A stretch of DNA of 56,957 nt from Streptomyces murinus (GTDB lineage Bacteria; Actinomycetota; Actinomycetes; Streptomycetales; Streptomycetaceae), in assembly GCF_002154555.1 (NCBI RefSeq), contig NZ_MUNF01000015.1, positions 1-56,957 of the forward strand, read 5' to 3'. This document shows, one piece after another, positions 7,054-15,449 of the stretch. Positions within the stretch are counted from its first letter, which is position 1. Each line of letters opens with the position of its first letter. The notes below the pieces were generated by a model, which saw only the letters and a program-made list of their open reading frames with translations, did no database searches and was not told the DNA's origin. Position numbers and translations under genes: made by a program.

Positions 7054-8778
7054 TCAGCGACCGCCCTTGCGCAGAAACCGCCGCAGCCGGGTCAACGGCC
7101 AGGTGTTGATCACCTCGTCCGGGGTCAGCCAGCCGCGCTGGGCGGTGCCGATGCCGTAGCGCAGCTGCGCCAGCTGCGGCACCGAGTGCGCGTCGGTGTT
7201 CACCGCGAACCGCACCCCGTGCGTCCGCGCCCGCAGGATGTCCTCGTCCCCGAGGTCCAGCCGGTCCGGCTGGGCGTTGACCTCCAGCGCGGTCCCCGTG
7301 CGCGCGCAGACCGCGAACACCTCGTCCCAGTCCGCGTCCACCCCCGCCCGACGGCCGATCAGCCGGGTGGTCGGATGCCCGAGGATGTTCACGTACGGGT
7401 TCTCCACCGCCCGCACCAGCCGCCGCGTCATGGTCTTGCGACCGAGGTCGAAACGCGAGTGCAGCGAGGCCACGCACAGATCGAAACCGGCCAGGAACTC
7501 GTCCGGCCAGTCGAGCCCGCCGTCCGGTCCGATGTTCAGCTCGGTGCCGTGCAGCAGCCGCATCCGGTGATGCGTCCCGTCCAGCTCCCGCAGCCGCTCC
7601 CGCTGGGCGAGGATCTTCTCGTCCGTCATCCGCTGCATGGACAGATCCGGCGCGTGATCGGTCACCGCGTAGTACGCGTACCCGCGTTTCGCCGCCGCCT
7701 CCACCATGGCGTCCAGAGACGCCAGACCATCGGTGAGATCCGTATGGGTGTGCAGATCACCGCGGACGTCCCGCTCGGCAACTACCTCGGGCAGCTCCCC
7801 GCGCAGCGCCGCCTCGATCTCCCCGCGGTCCTCCCGCAGCGTCGGCACGATCCACGGCAGCCCGAGCCGCGCGTACACCTCTTCCTCGGTGCGCGAGGCC
7901 AGCGACTCCCCGCTCTCCGCGTCGAACACGCCGTACTCCGACAGCTTCAGCCCTTCGCGCACGGCGATCGTCCGGGTGCGGATGTTGTGCGCCTTGGACC
8001 CGGTGAAGTACTGGAGCCCCGCGCCCCACGACTCCGGCGGCAGCACCCGCAGATCCACCTGGAGCCCCTTGCCGGTGCGCACGGATGTCTTCTTCGTCCC
8101 CCGCGCGATCACCTCGGCGGTGCCCGGCAGCTCGCACAGCGCCGCCATGAACGGCGCCGACTTCCTCGCCGCCACCAGGATGTCCACATCCCCGACGGTC
8201 TCCCGCATCCGCCGCAGCGACCCCGCGTACGCGCACCGCCGGCACCCGGTCACCGCTTCCAGCGCGGCGACGATCCCCTCTGCGGTGTCCAGCGCGAGCG
8301 CCAACGGCACCCGCGCCCCGGCCCCCCGCAGCAGCTCGATCCCGTGCCGGATGTTGTCCTGCGTCTTCTCCCCGAACCCCTTGAGATCCGCCAGCCGGTC
8401 CGCCTCGATGGCCGCGGCCAGTTCGCTCACCGAGGAGATGTGCAGATCCTCGTACAGCCGCAGCGCCTTCTTCGGCCCGAGCGTCGGGATGGCGATCAAC
8501 TCCCGCACCCCGGCGGGAATCCTGGCCCGCCGCTCCTCCACGGCCGCCATCTTCCCGGTGCGCAGATACTCGACCACCTTCTCGGCGATCGACCGCCCCA
8601 CATTCGGAATCTCCCGCAGCCCCTCCTCGTCGAGCTTCGAGACATCCGCCGGATACCCCCCGACGGCACGCGCCGCCTTCTCGTAGGCACGCGCCTTGAA
8701 CGCGTCACCTCCGGTGATCGCGATGAGATCCGCGTACTCCCGCAGAACCGCCTCGACCTCGTCATTGACCCGGGCCAC
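7054..8778 (-). CDS. polX: DNA polymerase X / PHP-domain protein
   Basis: The 574-residue protein has the bacterial PolX layout. A helix-hairpin-helix and 8-kDa-like region occupies residues about 1-150 (LREIPNVGRSIAEKV, IPTLGPKKALRLYEDL). Then comes the nucleotidyltransferase palm with the metal-binding VGDVDILVA and a later QVDLRVLP, and a C-terminal PHP phosphoesterase domain with the metal ligands in GDLHTHTDLTDG, VTDHAPDLSM, HGTELNI, NILGHPTTR and VNTDAHS. All PHP ligands look intact, so gap filling plus 3'-5' exonuclease/AP-site activity in base-excision repair is likely. It starts with a GTG at 8776-8778; TTG- or ATG-type alternatives inside would cut the HhH domain. Confidence 0.9.
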   Translation of the reverse strand: MARVNDEVEAVLREYADLIAITGGDAFKARAYEKAARAVGGYPADVSKLDEEGLREIPNVGRSIAEKVVEYLRTGKMAAVEERRARIPAGVRELIAIPTLGPKKALRLYEDLHISSVSELAAAIEADRLADLKGFGEKTQDNIRHGIELLRGAGARVPLALALDTAEGIVAALEAVTGCRRCAYAGSLRRMRETVGDVDILVAARKSAPFMAALCELPGTAEVIARGTKKTSVRTGKGLQVDLRVLPPESWGAGLQYFTGSKAHNIRTRTIAVREGLKLSEYGVFDAESGESLASRTEEEVYARLGLPWIVPTLREDRGEIEAALRGELPEVVAERDVRGDLHTHTDLTDGLASLDAMVEAAAKRGYAYYAVTDHAPDLSMQRMTDEKILAQRERLRELDGTHHRMRLLHGTELNIGPDGGLDWPDEFLAGFDLCVASLHSRFDLGRKTMTRRLVRAVENPYVNILGHPTTRLIGRRAGVDADWDEVFAVCARTGTALEVNAQPDRLDLGDEDILRARTHGVRFAVNTDAHSVPQLAQLRYGIGTAQRGWLTPDEVINTWPLTRLRRFLRKGGR

Positions 8779-8816
8779 ACATCGAGTCTAGGAACCCGGC
8801 CGCGTCCGGGCATGCG

Positions 8817-8842
8817 AAAGGCCCCCGCAGAGCAGGGGCCTT
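8817..8842 (-). terminator. Terminator of the tRNA-Leu gene
   Basis: AAGGCCCC (8818-8825) pairs perfectly with GGGGCCTT (8835-8842) around a 9-base loop. It starts 4 bases past the tRNA CCA end on the minus strand. Confidence 0.7.
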
Positions 8843-8845
8843 CAC

Positions 8846-8933
8846 TGGTGTCCGAGGGGGGACTTGAACCCCCACGCCCGATAAAGGGCACTAGCACCTC
8901 AAGCTAGCGCGTCTGCCATTCCGCCACCCGGAC
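8846..8933 (-). tRNA. tRNA-Leu (anticodon GAG), CCA encoded
   Basis: Read on the minus strand, GTCCGGG (from 8933) pairs with CTCGGAC. A standard D arm follows. The anticodon stem CTAGC/GCTAG carries the loop TTGAGGT, with GAG at positions 34-36. A long class II variable arm is closed by GCCC/GGGC, and the T arm contains GTTCAAGTC. The discriminator is A and CCA is genomically encoded (8846-8848). The long variable arm and the GAG anticodon identify leucine, reading CUC/CUU codons. Nothing beside it suggests use as an integration site here: no integrase or duplicated 3' end is visible. Confidence 0.96.
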
Positions 8934-9146
8934 AAGGTGTCTGTCGTGCGCGGTTTTCCCTCGGCGGGGTTTCCCTCGCGGCGACAGAGGAAACATTACC
9001 AGGCTTTCGGGGGTGGCTGATCACCCCCCGGCCAGGGGCGGGCGGGCGTGAACGGCGTGTGACGGGCCGGGACCGGTCTTGGGCCGGGAGCGGGCGCGGA
9101 GAGAGGATGAGGGGGACCCACCAGCAGGGAAGCGGGAGGAAGCAGC

Positions 9147-10472
9147 GTGAGCGAGAAGGACACGGCCCAGGGCGTCACCGGTGAGGACGAGGTCGTGGAC
9201 CTCTGCCGCGATCTGATCCGGTTCGACACCAGCAACTACGGCGACCACTCAGGACCCGGCGAGCGCCAGGCCGCCGAGTGGGTCGCCGAGAAGCTGGCGG
9301 AGGTCGGCCTGGAGCCGAAGATCTACGAGTCCCACCCCGGCCGCGCCTCCACCGTGGCCCGCATCGCGGGGGAGGACCCCTCCCGGCCCGCCCTGCTGAT
9401 CCACGGCCACCTGGACGTCGTACCGGCCAACGCCGACGACTGGACCCACCACCCCTTCTCCGGCGAGATCGCCGACGGATGCGTATGGGGGCGCGGGGCG
9501 GTCGACATGAAGGACATGGACGCCATGACCCTCGCGGTGGTGCGCGACCGGCTGCGCAGCGGGCGGCGGCCTCCGCGTGACATCGTCGTCGCCTTCCTCG
9601 CCGACGAGGAGGCGGGCGGCACCTTCGGCGCCCGCCACCTGGTCGACCACCACCCCGAGCTGTTCGAGGGCGTCACCGAGGCGATCAGCGAGGTCGGCGG
9701 TTTCTCCTTCACGGTGAACGAGCACCGGCGGCTCTACCTGATCCAGACGGCCGAGAAGGGCATGCACTGGATGAAGCTCACCGTGGCCGGCACCGCCGGG
9801 CACGGCTCCATGATCCACCGGGACAACGCCATCACCGAGCTGTCCGAGGCGGTCGCCCGGGTCGGCCGGCACAAGTTCCCGGTGCGGGTCACCAAGACCA
9901 CCCGGGCCTTCCTCGACGAGCTGGGCGACGCGCTCGGCACCGAGCTGGACCCCGAGGACATGGAGGCGACCATCGCCAAGCTCGGCGGCATCGCCAAGCT
10001 GATCGGCGCGACCCTGAGCAACACCGCCAACCCGACGCAGCTGAACGCCGGTTACAAGGTCAACGTCATCCCCGGCGAGGCCACCGCGCACATCGACGGC
10101 CGTTTCCTGCCCGGGTACGAGGAGGAGTTCCTCGGCGACCTCGACCGGCTGCTCGGCCCGCATGTGCGCCGCGAGGACGTGCACGCCGACAAGGCCGTCG
10201 AGACCAGCTTCGACGGGGCGCTGGTCGAGGCCATGCAGTCCGCGCTGCTCGCCGAGGACCCCATCGCCAAGGCGGTCCCGTACATGCTCTCCGGCGGTAC
10301 CGACGCCAAGTCCTTCGACGACCTCGGCATCCGCGGCTTCGGCTTCGCCCCCCTGAAGCTGCCGCCGGAGCTGGACTTCGCCGGCATGTTCCACGGCGTG
10401 GACGAGCGGGTGCCGGTGGACGGCCTTCAGTTCGGTGTGCGGGTGCTCGACCGGTTCATCGACGCGTCCTGA
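9147..10472 (+). CDS. M20 family metallopeptidase (dipeptidase/ArgE-like)
   Basis: The 441-residue product is an M20 di-zinc hydrolase. Visible motifs are HGHLDVVP (zinc His and catalytic Asp), WGRGAVDMKD (bridging Asp), DEEAGGTFGA (catalytic Glu and zinc Glu) and a late FHGVDERVP with the final zinc His. The inserted dimerisation domain lies around residues 210-330 (GTAGHGSMIH). Members cleave dipeptides or N-acyl amino acids in the cytoplasm; the substrate cannot be read from sequence. The GTG at 9147 has GGGAGGAAG upstream. It sits alone between tRNA-Leu and the chaplin genes. Confidence 0.9.
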   Translation: MSEKDTAQGVTGEDEVVDLCRDLIRFDTSNYGDHSGPGERQAAEWVAEKLAEVGLEPKIYESHPGRASTVARIAGEDPSRPALLIHGHLDVVPANADDWTHHPFSGEIADGCVWGRGAVDMKDMDAMTLAVVRDRLRSGRRPPRDIVVAFLADEEAGGTFGARHLVDHHPELFEGVTEAISEVGGFSFTVNEHRRLYLIQTAEKGMHWMKLTVAGTAGHGSMIHRDNAITELSEAVARVGRHKFPVRVTKTTRAFLDELGDALGTELDPEDMEATIAKLGGIAKLIGATLSNTANPTQLNAGYKVNVIPGEATAHIDGRFLPGYEEEFLGDLDRLLGPHVRREDVHADKAVETSFDGALVEAMQSALLAEDPIAKAVPYMLSGGTDAKSFDDLGIRGFGFAPLKLPPELDFAGMFHGVDERVPVDGLQFGVRVLDRFIDAS

Positions 10473-10637
10473 GCGGCCGCCGGGGCGTTCGAGTCGGGCC
10501 GCCTCGACTTCGGGCACGCGTTCGAGATCGACTGAGAAGGGTGAATGCGACCATAAGCTCGTAGCTCCATTACTCCCTCCTCGTTACAGGTGATGCGACC
10601 CCGCACCTTGGGGCCGCTTTGCCAACGAGGAGGAACA

Positions 10638-10871
10638 ATGATCAAGAAGGTCGTCGCTGCCGCGGCTGCCACCGGTGGGCTGGTTCTCGCGGGCGCGGGC
10701 CTGGCCGTCGCCGACTCCGGTGCCCAGGGTGCCGCCCTGCACTCCCCGGGTGTCGTCTCCGGCAACGTCATCCAGGTGCCCGTGCACGTTCCGGTGAACG
10801 TGTGCGGCGACACGATCAATGTGATCGGGCTCCTGAACCCCGCCTTCGGCAACACCTGCGTCAACAGCTGA
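10638..10871 (+). CDS. chpH: Short chaplin (ChpH-like hydrophobic aerial-hypha coat protein)
   Basis: The 77-residue precursor has a Sec signal peptide (MIKK, then a run of Ala/Gly/Leu, with cleavage probably after LAVA near residue 25) and one chaplin domain of about 50 residues. That domain shows the GNVIQVPVHVPVNVCG core, two cysteines and the GLLNPAFGN ending. Chaplins are secreted and assemble as amyloid-like fibres that lower surface tension so aerial hyphae can rise. The sequence closely resembles what I recall of S. coelicolor ChpH. GAGGAGGAAC precedes the ATG. Developmental sigma/Bld control is expected but no specific site was identified. Confidence 0.93.
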   Translation: MIKKVVAAAAATGGLVLAGAGLAVADSGAQGAALHSPGVVSGNVIQVPVHVPVNVCGDTINVIGLLNPAFGNTCVNS

Positions 10872-10924
10872 CACCGGTTCCCCGGAGGGGCTTTCCACCC
10901 CGAGGGGCGTCTTCTTTCAGCCGT

Positions 10925-10959
10925 CGGCCTCGGAGCGCGCGCCATGCGCTCCGAGGCCG
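10925..10959 (+). terminator. Terminator after the short chaplin gene
   Basis: A perfect 14-bp stem (10925-10938 with 10946-10959) closes on a 7-base loop and is soon followed by CTTTT. Weaker CCCC/GGGG hairpins precede it. It separates the two chaplin transcripts. Confidence 0.85.
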
Positions 10960-11011
10960 ACCGGCCTTTTCCAGACAGTGAAGGCAAGCGAAGGCAGGGG
11001 GGTACGCAGCA

Positions 11012-11821
11012 ATGCGACAAGGAACCCGTAAGGGTCTGATGACCATGGCGGCGGCGACCGGGGTACTCGCCGCCGCGACCGGTATGGCACACGCGGACGC
11101 GGGCGCGTCCGGCGCCGCCACCGGCTCACCCGGCGTGCTGTCCGGCAACACCGTCCAGGTGCCGGTGCATGTGCCGGTGAACGTCTGCGGCAACACCGTC
11201 AATGTCGTCGGGCTCCTCAACCCGGCGATGGGCAACGCCTGCGCCAACTCCGGTGGCGGCCACGGAGGCCAGGGCCACGGCGGCGCCGGCGGTTCAGGGG
11301 GAGCGAGCGCCGGCGGACACACCTCCGGCTCGCCGGGCGTGGGATCGGGCAACACCGTCCAGGTGCCGATCGACGTCCCGGTGAACGCGTGCGGCAACAG
11401 CGTCGACGTCATCGGCGTGGGCAACCCCGCCATGGGCAACGACTGCTCCAACGGCGGCGGTACGCACGGCCTTCCGCCGGGCGGCGGCCACACCACCCCG
11501 CCGAGCCACCCCGGTCACCCGGGCCACCCGAGTCACCCGGGCCACCCCGGTCACCCGAGTCACCCTGGCCACCCGACTCAGCCGGGCACGCCCACCACCC
11601 CGGGCGCGCCGACCACCCCGGGCACTCCGCACCACCCGGGCACCCCGGCGACCCCGCCCGCCCACCAGGTGCATGTCCCGCAGGCGCCCTCGGCGTCCCT
11701 GACCACGGGGCAGCTCGCGCACACCGGCAGCGACCTGCCGCTGGGCCTCGCGCTGCCGGCCGGTGCGGGCGCGCTGATCGCGGGCGCCGTGCTCTACCGC
11801 AAGGCACGGGCCAGGGTCTGA
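11012..11821 (+). CDS. chpC: Long chaplin, sortase-anchored (ChpC-like)
   Basis: The 269-residue precursor has a signal peptide (residues 1-30, ending AHA). Two chaplin domains follow (about 34-75 and 107-148), each with two cysteines and a GNTVQVP core, joined by a Gly/His-rich linker. Next come a Pro/His/Gly/Thr-rich wall-spanning region with PGHPSHPGHP repeats (about 163-225) and a C-terminal sorting signal: LAHTG, a hydrophobic helix and a RKARARV positive tail. LAxTG is the class E sortase motif of streptomycetes. The two-domain, anchored layout is that of ChpA-C. Its place directly after the short chaplin supports ChpC. Confidence 0.92.
   Translation: MRQGTRKGLMTMAAATGVLAAATGMAHADAGASGAATGSPGVLSGNTVQVPVHVPVNVCGNTVNVVGLLNPAMGNACANSGGGHGGQGHGGAGGSGGASAGGHTSGSPGVGSGNTVQVPIDVPVNACGNSVDVIGVGNPAMGNDCSNGGGTHGLPPGGGHTTPPSHPGHPGHPSHPGHPGHPSHPGHPTQPGTPTTPGAPTTPGTPHHPGTPATPPAHQVHVPQAPSASLTTGQLAHTGSDLPLGLALPAGAGALIAGAVLYRKARARV
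11501..11582 (+). repeat. PGHPSHPGHP-type codon repeats in the long chaplin
   Basis: Short tandem units encoding Pro-Gly-His and Pro-Ser-His form the flexible wall-spanning spacer. The copies vary at third positions, so length change by slippage would be slow but in frame. Confidence 0.7.
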
Positions 11822-11900
11822 TCCGGCGTACGGTCACGCCGCGACGAGCGGCGAACAAGCCGTGACGGATGGCGAACAAGCCGTGACGAGCGGCGCATGA

Positions 11901-11934
11901 GGAGCGGGTCCGGCCCTGTCGGCGGGCCCGCTCC
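11901..11934 (+). terminator. Terminator after the long chaplin gene
   Basis: GGAGCGGG (11901-11908) pairs with CCCGCTCC (11927-11934), with further pairing possible in the loop. A GACTCTTT tail follows. It may also serve the convergent small gene at 11973. Confidence 0.7.
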
Positions 11935-11972
11935 GACTCTTTCGCGCCTCCGCCGGCCTCAGGGGTCCCGCC

Positions 11973-12161
11973 TCACCAGGTGGCCCGCAGCTGGCGGATG
12001 ATCCGCCGCCGCAGCCGCACCTTGCGGCTGCCGTCGCGCAGCAGGCTCAGGCGGTCCAACTCCCAGTGTCCGTACTCGGCATGGTCCGTCAGCAGACGTG
12101 TGGTCTCCTTGCGGGACACCCCGCGAGGCACATACACGTCGACAAATTCGTATTCCGGCAT
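11973..12161 (-). CDS. DUF5703 family small protein
   Basis: The 62-residue basic protein starts MPEYEFVDVYVPRGVSRKE and ends in an Arg-rich RKVRLRRRIIRQLR helix. This pattern is conserved in streptomycetes as DUF5703; no function is known. It is divergent from the acidic-protein gene at 12209 with only 47 bases between, so both promoters must overlap. No clear ribosome binding site is seen for this ATG either. Confidence 0.78.
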   Translation of the reverse strand: MPEYEFVDVYVPRGVSRKETTRLLTDHAEYGHWELDRLSLLRDGSRKVRLRRRIIRQLRATW

Positions 12162-12195
12162 CGCATCTATTGTGCGGGCTGGTGCCCGGTACGGA

Positions 12196-12201
12196 TAGCG
12201 T
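12196..12201 (+). promoter_or_regulatory. Candidate -10 hexamer of a leaderless transcript
   Basis: TAGCGT ends 7 bases before the ATG at 12209 and there is no ribosome binding site, which fits a start of transcription at the A of ATG. Confidence 0.4.
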
Positions 12202-12208
12202 CTGCACT

Positions 12209-12967
12209 ATGTCTGATGCTGCGCAGCCCACCGCTGCCGAGGTACGCGCCGCCGCCGAGGCGATCAAGACCGCGCTCGACCGTCACCTGGCGGCGGTCGA
12301 ACGCAGGTCAGGAGACGACGACCCGGCCGTTTTCGAGGCGTTCAACCAGCTGGCCGCGGCCGCCGAGGTGTACGACGAGCTGCTCTACGACCGCTACGAC
12401 GAGGTCACCCCCTTCGAGATCCCCGGCGCCGACGAGACGCTGCCGCCGTACGCGGGCCCCGAGGAACCCCACGCGATCAGTGTGCTGATCCGCCGCGACT
12501 ACACCGTGGCGGAGCCCCAGCGGCTGCTGGCCCAGGCCGAGCGGGTCGAGGCCGCGGAGGACTTCGAGGACCTCGCCGGTCTGGACGAGGACGCCGCGGG
12601 CACCGTTCCCGGGGCGCTGGGCCTGCTCTTCGGCGAGTTCGAACCGGACGAGATCGCCTCCCGGCACAAGGAGTTCGGCCTGGAGGAGGGCGACTCCACG
12701 CTCTGGGTCACCGCGGCCGACGAGGCCCCGGAGGCCGGGGAGTGGCTGGAGGCCCCCTTCGAGCACTTCGATCCACAGGCGGTGGTCTGCCGCTTCGACG
12801 TCAGCGCGGTGTTCGACGACGAGGACGACGAACACGACGATCACGACGGCACCGACCCGGACGCCGAGGACGACGACCTGGAGTTCGTGGACGACGAGGA
12901 TCTGGACGAGACCGACGAGCACGACGGCGAGGCCGACGGCGCGGGCGTCCGGGGCGTCGGCCGGTGA
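12209..12967 (+). CDS. Conserved hypothetical acidic cytoplasmic protein
   Basis: The 252-residue protein is of unknown family. Its N-terminal part is helical and Ala/Glu-rich, a mixed middle domain spans about 60-190, and the last ~50 residues are almost entirely Asp/Glu with a few His. No catalytic motif, signal peptide or membrane segment is visible. The ATG at 12209 is chosen because the frame further upstream enters the divergent DUF5703 gene and because TAGCGT lies 7 bases before it. A similar gene is conserved at this place in streptomycetes (recollection). The acidic tail may bind basic proteins or metals, which is speculation. Confidence 0.8.
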   Translation: MSDAAQPTAAEVRAAAEAIKTALDRHLAAVERRSGDDDPAVFEAFNQLAAAAEVYDELLYDRYDEVTPFEIPGADETLPPYAGPEEPHAISVLIRRDYTVAEPQRLLAQAERVEAAEDFEDLAGLDEDAAGTVPGALGLLFGEFEPDEIASRHKEFGLEEGDSTLWVTAADEAPEAGEWLEAPFEHFDPQAVVCRFDVSAVFDDEDDEHDDHDGTDPDAEDDDLEFVDDEDLDETDEHDGEADGAGVRGVGR

Positions 12968-12972
12968 CCTCG

Positions 12973-13025
12973 GCGGCGGTGCCGTGACGGCGCGAAACCG
13001 GTACGGCACCGCCGCACAGCGCCCT
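12973..13025. terminator. Bidirectional terminator between convergent genes
   Basis: A perfect 13-bp stem (12973-12985 with 13013-13025) spans a 27-base loop between the acidic-protein gene and the convergent RecD2-like gene. Confidence 0.65.
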
Positions 13026-13061
13026 CCCGGATGGTCCCCACCCCGCCGGCGCCGGGGCGTC

Positions 13062-15449
13062 TCAGTCCGTGGGGGACTGCGGGCGCAGCAGAGTCGCCAG
13101 CCGGGTCGTACGGGGCTTCGCCGGGATCTCCGCGACCGCCCGCGGCAGCGCACCCTCCGCGCCCTGGACCACGGAGAGATGCCGCTCGCCCCGGCCGAAC
13201 GCCGTGTACACCCACGGCCTGCTCAGCGCCTGCGCGGCATCGCCGGGCAGCACCACGACCGCCGCCGGCCAGCGCCCGCCCACCGCCTGGTGCGCGGTCA
13301 GCGCCCATCCGTGCCGCACCCACGCCTCGACCCGCTCTCGCGGTACGACCACGGGGGCGCCCGCGCAGGACAGGTGCAGCCCCTCGGCGTCGGCCTTCAC
13401 CACCGTGCCCGGCAGGGTACGGCCCGGGGCGGGGGAGTAGGCGATCCGGTCGCCGGGGTCGAAACCGCCGAACCGGCCGGGGCCGGGGTTGAGGCGTTCC
13501 TTCAGGGCGGCGTTGAGGGCCCGGGTACCGGCCGCGCCGCCATGGCCCGGCGTGATCACCACGGTCCCCTCGACGGGCACCCCGAAGGCCCGCGGCACCG
13601 AGTCCGCGACCAGCTGCACGGTACGGTGCACGGCCTCGCCCGCGTCCCGCACCGGCACGATCACGACCTCCTTGCCGGGCGCCTCGACCTGGTTCAGCTC
13701 GCCGATGCCGATCCCGGAGACCAGTTCGCCGATCGGTCCGGGGTCGGGCAGCCGGGAGGCGATCTGGGGGCAGGCGCGGGCCGCGAGCAGATCGGCGAAG
13801 ACCCGCCCGGGACCGGCCGACCACAGCAGCGCCGGATCCCCGCCGAGCACCAGCCGCGCCCCGTCGGGCAGCGACTCCACCAGCATCGCCGCGCTCTCCA
13901 CGTCCAGTTGGGGCGCGTCCGGCACGATCAGCAGATCCAGCTCCAGCGCTCCGTCCCCGTCCCGGCCGGGTCCCTCGGCACCGGCCAGCAGCCCGGCGAC
14001 CGTGCCCACGCCCGCTCCCCGCGTCGGCGGCAGCGCGGCGAGCCGGTCGCGGCCGTCGGCGGTGTGGCACACGGCGAGGGCCCGCAGGCCCGCGTCCCGG
14101 GCGGCACCGAGCAGGGCGGCCGGTTCGGCACGGGAGGCGTCGCCGCCGGTGTGCAGGACCAGACCGTGCCCGGCGACCGCGCGGGCCAGCTCGGCGGCAC
14201 CGCCCGACAGCGCCGCGACGACCTGCGCCCAGGTCTCCTTACCGTCCTGGGACGGGGAGCTGATCAGCCGGGCCAGGCCATCGGCGAGGCTCTCCTCGGC
14301 CATCGCGTACCGCTCCAGGGCGATCAGCACCCGCACCGGGCGCTCCGCCTCCTCCTCGTCGTCCGCCGGCTGCGCGGCCGGGGCGCCCGGCTCCTCCAGG
14401 GCGTCCTCGAACACCAGCGCCTCACCCTCGGCCAGGGTGCTCTGCACGGCCTCGTCCGGGTCCGGCACCCCTCGCTGGGCCAGCGCCGCGGTGAGCGCGG
14501 GCGCCTCCAGGGCGGTGTGTCCGGCGAGGGCAGCCTGCTCCAGCAGCCAGACCGTCACCGCACGCCCCCGCCGCTCGTCCTGCGGACCGCACTCGGCACC
14601 GAGCAGCGCCCGCGCGAAACCGTCCGCCTGCTCGGGCCGCACCCCGGGGACCCGCAGCAACTGCCAGGGGTCCGCCCGCAGCAGTTCCCCGGCACCCTCG
14701 CCGAGCGTCACGGCCGCCTGCTGCCCCAGCGCCTCCGGCGCACCACCCTCCGCGAGCACCCGCCGTACGGCATCCACCGTCCGCGGTGAGGGCCCGACCG
14801 GCGCGGGGGCGGGAGCGGGCCGCTCCTGGCGCACCGGCACCGGCTCCGGCTCGGGTGCCGGGCGGACCGGGGCGGCCGCGGTTGCCGCGGGGCCCGGCTC
14901 GGGTGTCCGCTCGGGCGCGGGCCGCGAGGGCGCGGCGAACACCGTGGACGCCGGCTTCCCGCCCGCCTCCACCGCCCGCACCGCGGCCAGCAGATCGGCG
15001 GCCTTCCCGCTCAGCTTGGCGCCGCTCTCGACGGGGCCGTCCCGCTCCGCCCTGCGCCGCTCGATCCGCTCCCGCTCCAGCCGCTGCGCGGCCAACTCGG
15101 CCGCCGCCTCGGACAACTCCGGCTTCCCGGCACCATCGGCAGCCGCCTCAGCCGCCTCAGCCGCCTCAGCCGCCTCAGCCGCCTCAGCCGCCTCAGCCGC
15201 CTCAGCCGCCTCAGCCGAGCCCGCTCCTTCGGCCGACTCCGCCGTCTCCTCGCCCGCGCCGCCGTCCGTCACCTCGGACGTCTCGGCCGCCCCGGACACC
15301 TCGGCCGCACCGTCACCGCCGTCCGCCGCGAGCTCACCCTCGTCTGCCGCGAGCCCACCCCCGGCCGCCTCGTCCGGCGCTCCCGGCGTTCCCGGCGCCT
15401 CCGGCGTCCCCGGCCCCGTTTCCTCCGTGGTCTCCGGTTCCGTGCTCAC
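13062..15449 (-). CDS. RecD2-like helix-hairpin-helix protein with degenerate helicase motifs
   Basis: The 795-residue protein begins with ~140 residues of Ala/Glu/Pro low complexity, including an (A-E-A)-type repeat. A RecD2-type HhH domain follows (LLRVPGVRPEQADGFARAL), then a region that aligns by eye with the RecD2 ATPase core. Walker A GGPGTGKT is replaced by a TGGDASRAE-like stretch, Walker B DE is VPDAPQ, GDPDQLPSVGPG is GDPALLWSAGPG, HKSQGSEF is HQAVGGRW, and YTALTRAR is YTAFGRGE. ATP hydrolysis is therefore unlikely, leaving a DNA-binding or scaffold role (inference). The GTG start overlaps the aldo/keto reductase stop as GTGA, so the two are coupled. Confidence 0.85.
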   Translation of the reverse strand: MSTEPETTEETGPGTPEAPGTPGAPDEAAGGGLAADEGELAADGGDGAAEVSGAAETSEVTDGGAGEETAESAEGAGSAEAAEAAEAAEAAEAAEAAEAAEAAADGAGKPELSEAAAELAAQRLERERIERRRAERDGPVESGAKLSGKAADLLAAVRAVEAGGKPASTVFAAPSRPAPERTPEPGPAATAAAPVRPAPEPEPVPVRQERPAPAPAPVGPSPRTVDAVRRVLAEGGAPEALGQQAAVTLGEGAGELLRADPWQLLRVPGVRPEQADGFARALLGAECGPQDERRGRAVTVWLLEQAALAGHTALEAPALTAALAQRGVPDPDEAVQSTLAEGEALVFEDALEEPGAPAAQPADDEEEAERPVRVLIALERYAMAEESLADGLARLISSPSQDGKETWAQVVAALSGGAAELARAVAGHGLVLHTGGDASRAEPAALLGAARDAGLRALAVCHTADGRDRLAALPPTRGAGVGTVAGLLAGAEGPGRDGDGALELDLLIVPDAPQLDVESAAMLVESLPDGARLVLGGDPALLWSAGPGRVFADLLAARACPQIASRLPDPGPIGELVSGIGIGELNQVEAPGKEVVIVPVRDAGEAVHRTVQLVADSVPRAFGVPVEGTVVITPGHGGAAGTRALNAALKERLNPGPGRFGGFDPGDRIAYSPAPGRTLPGTVVKADAEGLHLSCAGAPVVVPRERVEAWVRHGWALTAHQAVGGRWPAAVVVLPGDAAQALSRPWVYTAFGRGERHLSVVQGAEGALPRAVAEIPAKPRTTRLATLLRPQSPTD
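15141..15212 (-). repeat. 9-bp tandem repeat (about eight copies) in the RecD2-like gene
   Basis: AGCCGCCTC repeats head to tail with no variation and encodes Ala-Glu-Ala units in the low-complexity N-terminus. The period is a multiple of three, so copy-number change keeps the frame. Confidence 0.85.

Noticed and set aside
3933-7109. A 1058-codon plus-strand reading frame
   Set aside because: It runs out of frame across gntR, antisense to the YchJ-like gene and across the DUF1876/fusion genes. Its product is an Arg/Pro/Gly-rich artefact typical of G+C-rich DNA.
8846-9146. Integrative element next to tRNA-Leu
   Set aside because: No integrase, excisionase or repeated tRNA 3' end. The neighbouring genes are conserved chromosomal genes.
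11501-11582. CRISPR-like repeats
   Set aside because: The periodicity is codon repeats (Pro-Gly-His/Pro-Ser-His) inside the long chaplin gene, with no spacers.
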